A stretch of 7,680 bases of DNA, from the NCBI GenBank assembly GCA_035260545.1, contig DATFUZ010000013.1:1-7680 (forward strand), given 5' to 3'. Within the stretch, counting starts at the first letter, position 1, and each line of letters begins with the position of its first letter. Made by a program: the position numbers and the translations under genes. Positions 5,773 through 7,680 of the stretch are shown here, one piece after another. The notes under the pieces were generated by a model. The model had not been told where the DNA came from, did no database searches, and saw nothing but the letters and a program-made list of their open reading frames with translations. Origin of the DNA: DATDDB01 sp035260545 (lineage in GTDB: Bacteria > Pseudomonadota > Gammaproteobacteria > Burkholderiales > Gallionellaceae).

Positions 5773-5778
5773 TACAAT
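5773..5778 (+). promoter_or_regulatory. Candidate -10 for the CYTH-CHAD gene
   Basis: TACAAT matches TATAAT at five of six positions and lies 78 bp before the start codon in the 142-bp gap after orn. The sequence about 17 bp upstream has no recognisable -35, so the call is weak. Read-through from orn is the alternative. Confidence 0.25.
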
Positions 5779-5856
5779 GAATCCCCGGCCCGCCTGCTTC
5801 GCGGCTGCGGTTTGCGTCCGCCGCCTGGCGTGCAACGAGACAAGGTCAGGAACGAC

Positions 5857-7356
5857 ATGGCCGTCGAAACAGAACTGAAGCTGCACATTGCGCCAGAGCA
5901 CCTGGAGCGGCTGCGCCGCCATTCTTTCCTGAAGCAGATTTCATCCGGACGGGCCGTCACGCGCGCCCTGCGCAATGTCTATTTCGACACACCCGAGCTT
6001 AGCCTCCACGCGCATGCGATGGCGCTGCGCTTGCGCCGCGCCGGAAATCGCTGGCTGCAGACACTGAAAGGCGGCGGGGGGATGGAGGCCGGGCTGCACA
6101 GCCGGAACGAATGGGAAACGGCGGTCGCGGGCGAAGTCCTGGACTTGCCCGCGTTGAAGGCGGCCGGCGGCAAACTGCCATCCGGCGCCGGCAAACACTT
6201 GCAGCCCATCTTTTCCACCGACTTTTCCCGGTTTGTGCGGCAGGTGCAATACGGCGGAGCCGAGATCGAGCTGTGTGTGGACAGCGGGGAGATCCGCGCG
6301 GGGAACAAGAGCCGCCCCATATCCGAACTCGAGCTGGAATTGAAAAGCGGGGAACCCAGGCAGCTTTTTGCCCTGGCGCTGGAATTGCTCCAACGCGTGC
6401 CCCTGCAGATCGAGCTGTTCAGCAAAGCGGAATACGGCTACCGGCTTTACCTGGGCAGCGAACAGGCCGTGGTCAAGGCCGGCTTCCCGTCGCTGCATAA
6501 GACGCAGGATACTTCCTCCGCGCTGAAAAGCATGGTCGCAGCCTGCCTGATGCATGTGCAGGCCAACGTTCAGGGCGCGATGACCGGCGGCGAGGCGGAA
6601 TACCTGCATCAGGTGCGCGTGGGATTGCGCCGTCTGCGGGTGGTGCTGGCGATGGCAAAATCGTGGCGGCGCGATTCGGAACTCGATGCCCTGCGTGGCC
6701 AGGCCAATGAGTTGGGCGAGAGACTGGGGGTCGCCCGGGACTGGGACGTATTCGTCACGCAATTGCTGCTTCCCATGCGCGAGCAGTTTCCCAACCATCC
6801 AGGCCTGGAGGCGGTGATGCGCATCAGCGAGGCACGGCGGCAGGACTGCCACGCCAGAACGCGGACCTGCCTCGGGTCGAGCGATTTGCCGCGCTTGATG
6901 CTGCGCATGGGCGCCTGGCTGCAGAACGACTATTGGCGGGCGGACGCGGGAGAGGCCGTTGCGCTTGGCGAATTCGGCGTGAAGACCTTGCGCAAGCGGG
7001 CCAGGGAGGTCGCGCGCCATGGCAAGCGTATCGCAAATGGCGCGCCGGAAGAACTGCACGCCTTGCGCATCGCCTGCAAGAAACTGCGCTACAGCGGAGA
7101 AATGCTCCGGCCGCTGTTCAAGGCGGGCGCCACGCGCCATTACCTTGAGGCCATGTCCGGGCTGCAGAATGCGCTGGGTGTGTTGAATGACATCGCCACG
7201 GCGCGCCGGCTGCTGGCGGACGGGCACCTGGCAGGGGATGCGGCGACACAAGACCTCATGCACGACTGGCTGGACCGCGACCATGCGCAGAGCCTGATGC
7301 GGCTGGGCCGGGCCTGGAAACGGTTTGCCGGTCAGCGGCCGTTCTGGGAGGCGTGA
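5857..7356 (+). CDS. CYTH-CHAD domain protein (predicted inorganic triphosphatase / polyphosphate-binding)
   Basis: The 499-residue protein fuses two domains. Residues about 1-205 are a CYTH triphosphate-tunnel domain: the signature ExExK (E4, E6, K8), YFDT (42-45), R58 and R60, K71, and acidic strands EIELCVDSG (136-144) and ELELELKSG (157-165). CYTH enzymes hydrolyse triphosphates with divalent metal; E. coli YgiF, with this two-domain form, is an inorganic triphosphatase. Residues about 225-490 are a CHAD helical domain with its conserved histidine/basic motifs HQVRVGLRRLR (251-261) and LHALRIACKKLRY (400-412), plus RDWDVF (294-299) and LGVLNDI (440-446). CHAD domains bind polyphosphate. 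All expected residues look present. ATG 5857 is chosen because it follows AGGTCAGGA and because MAVETELKL is the family N-terminus; a TTG 45 nt upstream would add non-family residues. The gene ends about 110 bp before the rRNA promoter. Both halves suggest a role in polyphosphate or triphosphate metabolism. Confidence 0.95.
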   Translation: MAVETELKLHIAPEHLERLRRHSFLKQISSGRAVTRALRNVYFDTPELSLHAHAMALRLRRAGNRWLQTLKGGGGMEAGLHSRNEWETAVAGEVLDLPALKAAGGKLPSGAGKHLQPIFSTDFSRFVRQVQYGGAEIELCVDSGEIRAGNKSRPISELELELKSGEPRQLFALALELLQRVPLQIELFSKAEYGYRLYLGSEQAVVKAGFPSLHKTQDTSSALKSMVAACLMHVQANVQGAMTGGEAEYLHQVRVGLRRLRVVLAMAKSWRRDSELDALRGQANELGERLGVARDWDVFVTQLLLPMREQFPNHPGLEAVMRISEARRQDCHARTRTCLGSSDLPRLMLRMGAWLQNDYWRADAGEAVALGEFGVKTLRKRAREVARHGKRIANGAPEELHALRIACKKLRYSGEMLRPLFKAGATRHYLEAMSGLQNALGVLNDIATARRLLADGHLAGDAATQDLMHDWLDRDHAQSLMRLGRAWKRFAGQRPFWEA

Positions 7357-7411
7357 CGGCATTCCGGGAGTCACGAGCGGGAACCCCGGGTGCATGTTTG
7401 CGCGACCCGCG

Positions 7412-7427
7412 CGCCGCACCAGCGGCG
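7412..7427 (+). terminator. Possible weak terminator hairpin after the CYTH-CHAD gene
   Basis: CGCCGC (7412-7417) and GCGGCG (7422-7427) form a perfect 6-bp stem with an ACCA loop, 55 nt after the stop codon. The following bases are TAAAAAATTTT rather than a T-run, so it would be a poor intrinsic terminator. It ends exactly where the AT-rich tract of the rRNA promoter begins. Confidence 0.3.
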
Positions 7428-7467
7428 TAAAAAATTTTCATTTCTTAATAAAATTTTCACAAAACGC
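7428..7467 (+). promoter_or_regulatory. UP-element-like AT tract of the rRNA promoter
   Basis: This very A/T-rich block immediately precedes the -35 hexamer, in a region that is otherwise GC-rich. It contains two copies of AAAATTTTCA (7431-7440 and 7450-7459), 19 bp apart, and so on about the same face of the helix. With a start near 7503, the proximal copy covers about -53 to -44, inside the usual UP-element zone bound by the alpha subunit C-terminal domains; the distal one lies at about -72 to -63. Confidence 0.7.
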
Positions 7468-7495
7468 TTGACGGTTTTTTTTCGGCCTTTATAAT
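7468..7495 (+). promoter_or_regulatory. rRNA operon promoter (-35 TTGACG, -10 TATAAT)
   Basis: TTGACG (7468-7473), a 16-bp spacer and a perfect TATAAT (7490-7495), with the start expected near 7502-7503. The GCGC directly after the -10 box is a GC-rich discriminator, the hallmark of promoters under stringent (ppGpp/DksA) and growth-rate control. A UP-like tract upstream and boxA downstream identify this as a stable-RNA promoter. The 16-bp spacer, one base under optimum, is common for rrn P1 promoters. Confidence 0.9.
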
Positions 7496-7507
7496 GCGCA
7501 CCTCTTC

Positions 7508-7541
7508 GCCGCTACGGTGCAACGCAGCAAGCAACAGCGGC
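7508..7541 (+). promoter_or_regulatory. boxB-like stem-loop in the rRNA leader
   Basis: GCCGCT (7508-7513) pairs perfectly with AGCGGC (7536-7541) across a 22-nt loop, ending one base before boxA. In E. coli rrn leaders a boxB hairpin precedes boxA in the same way, though with a smaller loop. Confidence 0.5.
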
Positions 7542-7542
7542 C

Positions 7543-7555
7543 TGTTCTTTAAAAG
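7543..7555 (+). promoter_or_regulatory. boxA antitermination site
   Basis: TGTTCTTTAAAAG closely matches the rrn boxA consensus TGCTCTTTAACAA. In the RNA it recruits NusB-NusE (S10) and other Nus/SuhB factors so that RNA polymerase resists Rho over the untranslated rRNA operon. It lies about 40 nt after the expected transcription start. Confidence 0.82.
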
Positions 7556-7680
7556 TTTAAGACAACCGACGAGTGTGGGTATGTGTATTGGGGCGTCATG
7601 GTCTATATGGCTGTGATGCGTGACTCGATATATATGTAGTGACTCACACGAAGTCGAAGTACGAATATGTAATTCGCTTT

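Larger units (their letters stand above)
7503..7680 (+). ncRNA. Leader of the rRNA operon transcript (5' part)
   Basis: From the predicted start to the window edge the RNA is untranslated and structured: the stem at 7508-7541, boxA at 7543-7555, an 11-bp G.U-containing stem at 7593-7619 with a UAUAU loop, a direct repeat GTGACTC (7620-7626 and 7639-7645), and a CGAAT/ATTCG stem at 7662-7676. The segment GTTCTTTAAAA...ACAACCGACGAGTGTGGG resembles leaders upstream of 16S rRNA in other betaproteobacteria as I remember them. The conserved 16S 5' end (AGAGTTTGATC) is not reached, so the gene itself starts beyond 7680. Confidence 0.85.

Noticed and set aside
4632..5975. 447-codon - strand open frame
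   Set aside because: It spans antisense to orn and an alternative frame of the M48 gene; no coherent domain.
5941..7419. 492-codon - strand open frame
   Set aside because: Long, but exactly antisense to the CYTH-CHAD gene, whose motifs are complete; high GC commonly leaves such mirror frames open.
7357..7680. tRNA gene or start of 16S rRNA inside the window
   Set aside because: No cloverleaf or GTTCGA-type T-arm is seen, and the conserved 16S 5' sequence AGAGTTTGATC is absent before the edge.

Overview
The window looks like a chromosomal segment of a GC-rich betaproteobacterium, plausibly of the Nitrosomonadales/Gallionellales type. This rests on the gene families, the order orn / M48 peptidase / pterin dehydratase / rsgA, and the style of the rRNA-operon leader at the right edge. 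I ran no similarity search, so the taxon is inferred. Most genes are core housekeeping; the accessory part is the left third.

Left (1-1207): the 3' end of a Sel1-repeat protein gene on the + strand converges on a LuxR-family quorum-sensing receptor gene on the - strand. The receptor carries all the residues expected of an acyl-homoserine-lactone responder, but no luxI synthase gene is visible here. Next comes a non-coding stretch of about 540 bp (1208-1745). It holds a lux-box-like palindrome (1351-1366), a -10-like hexamer placed as a class II LuxR promoter would have it, a 10-bp direct repeat bracketing the palindrome, and a very strong 13-bp RNA hairpin (1522-1550). A small four-helix membrane protein gene (1746-2165) follows.

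Centre (2198-5074, - strand): read in the direction of transcription, an operon-like set runs M48 (Ste24-type) membrane metallopeptidase, small secreted monoheme cytochrome c, pterin-4a-carbinolamine dehydratase, and the ribosome-assembly GTPase RsgA. Gaps are 10, 88 and 4 nt; RsgA appears to start at TTG and is probably translationally coupled. A short hairpin separates rsgA from the converging membrane protein gene. From a 94-bp intergenic region, orn (oligoribonuclease) is transcribed in the opposite direction.

Right (5169-7680, + strand): orn is followed by a CYTH-CHAD protein (predicted triphosphate-tunnel phosphohydrolase fused to a polyphosphate-binding helical domain). Then comes a textbook stable-RNA promoter: an AT-rich UP-like tract, TTGACG, 16 bp, TATAAT and a GC-rich discriminator. 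Downstream are a boxB-like stem, a boxA antitermination site and a structured leader that runs off the window. The 16S rRNA gene should begin shortly beyond position 7680.

The signals most worth following are the LuxR receptor with its apparent target promoter opening onto a long non-coding leader, and the duplicated UP-like element before the rRNA promoter. I saw no CRISPR array, insertion sequence, prophage or tRNA gene.
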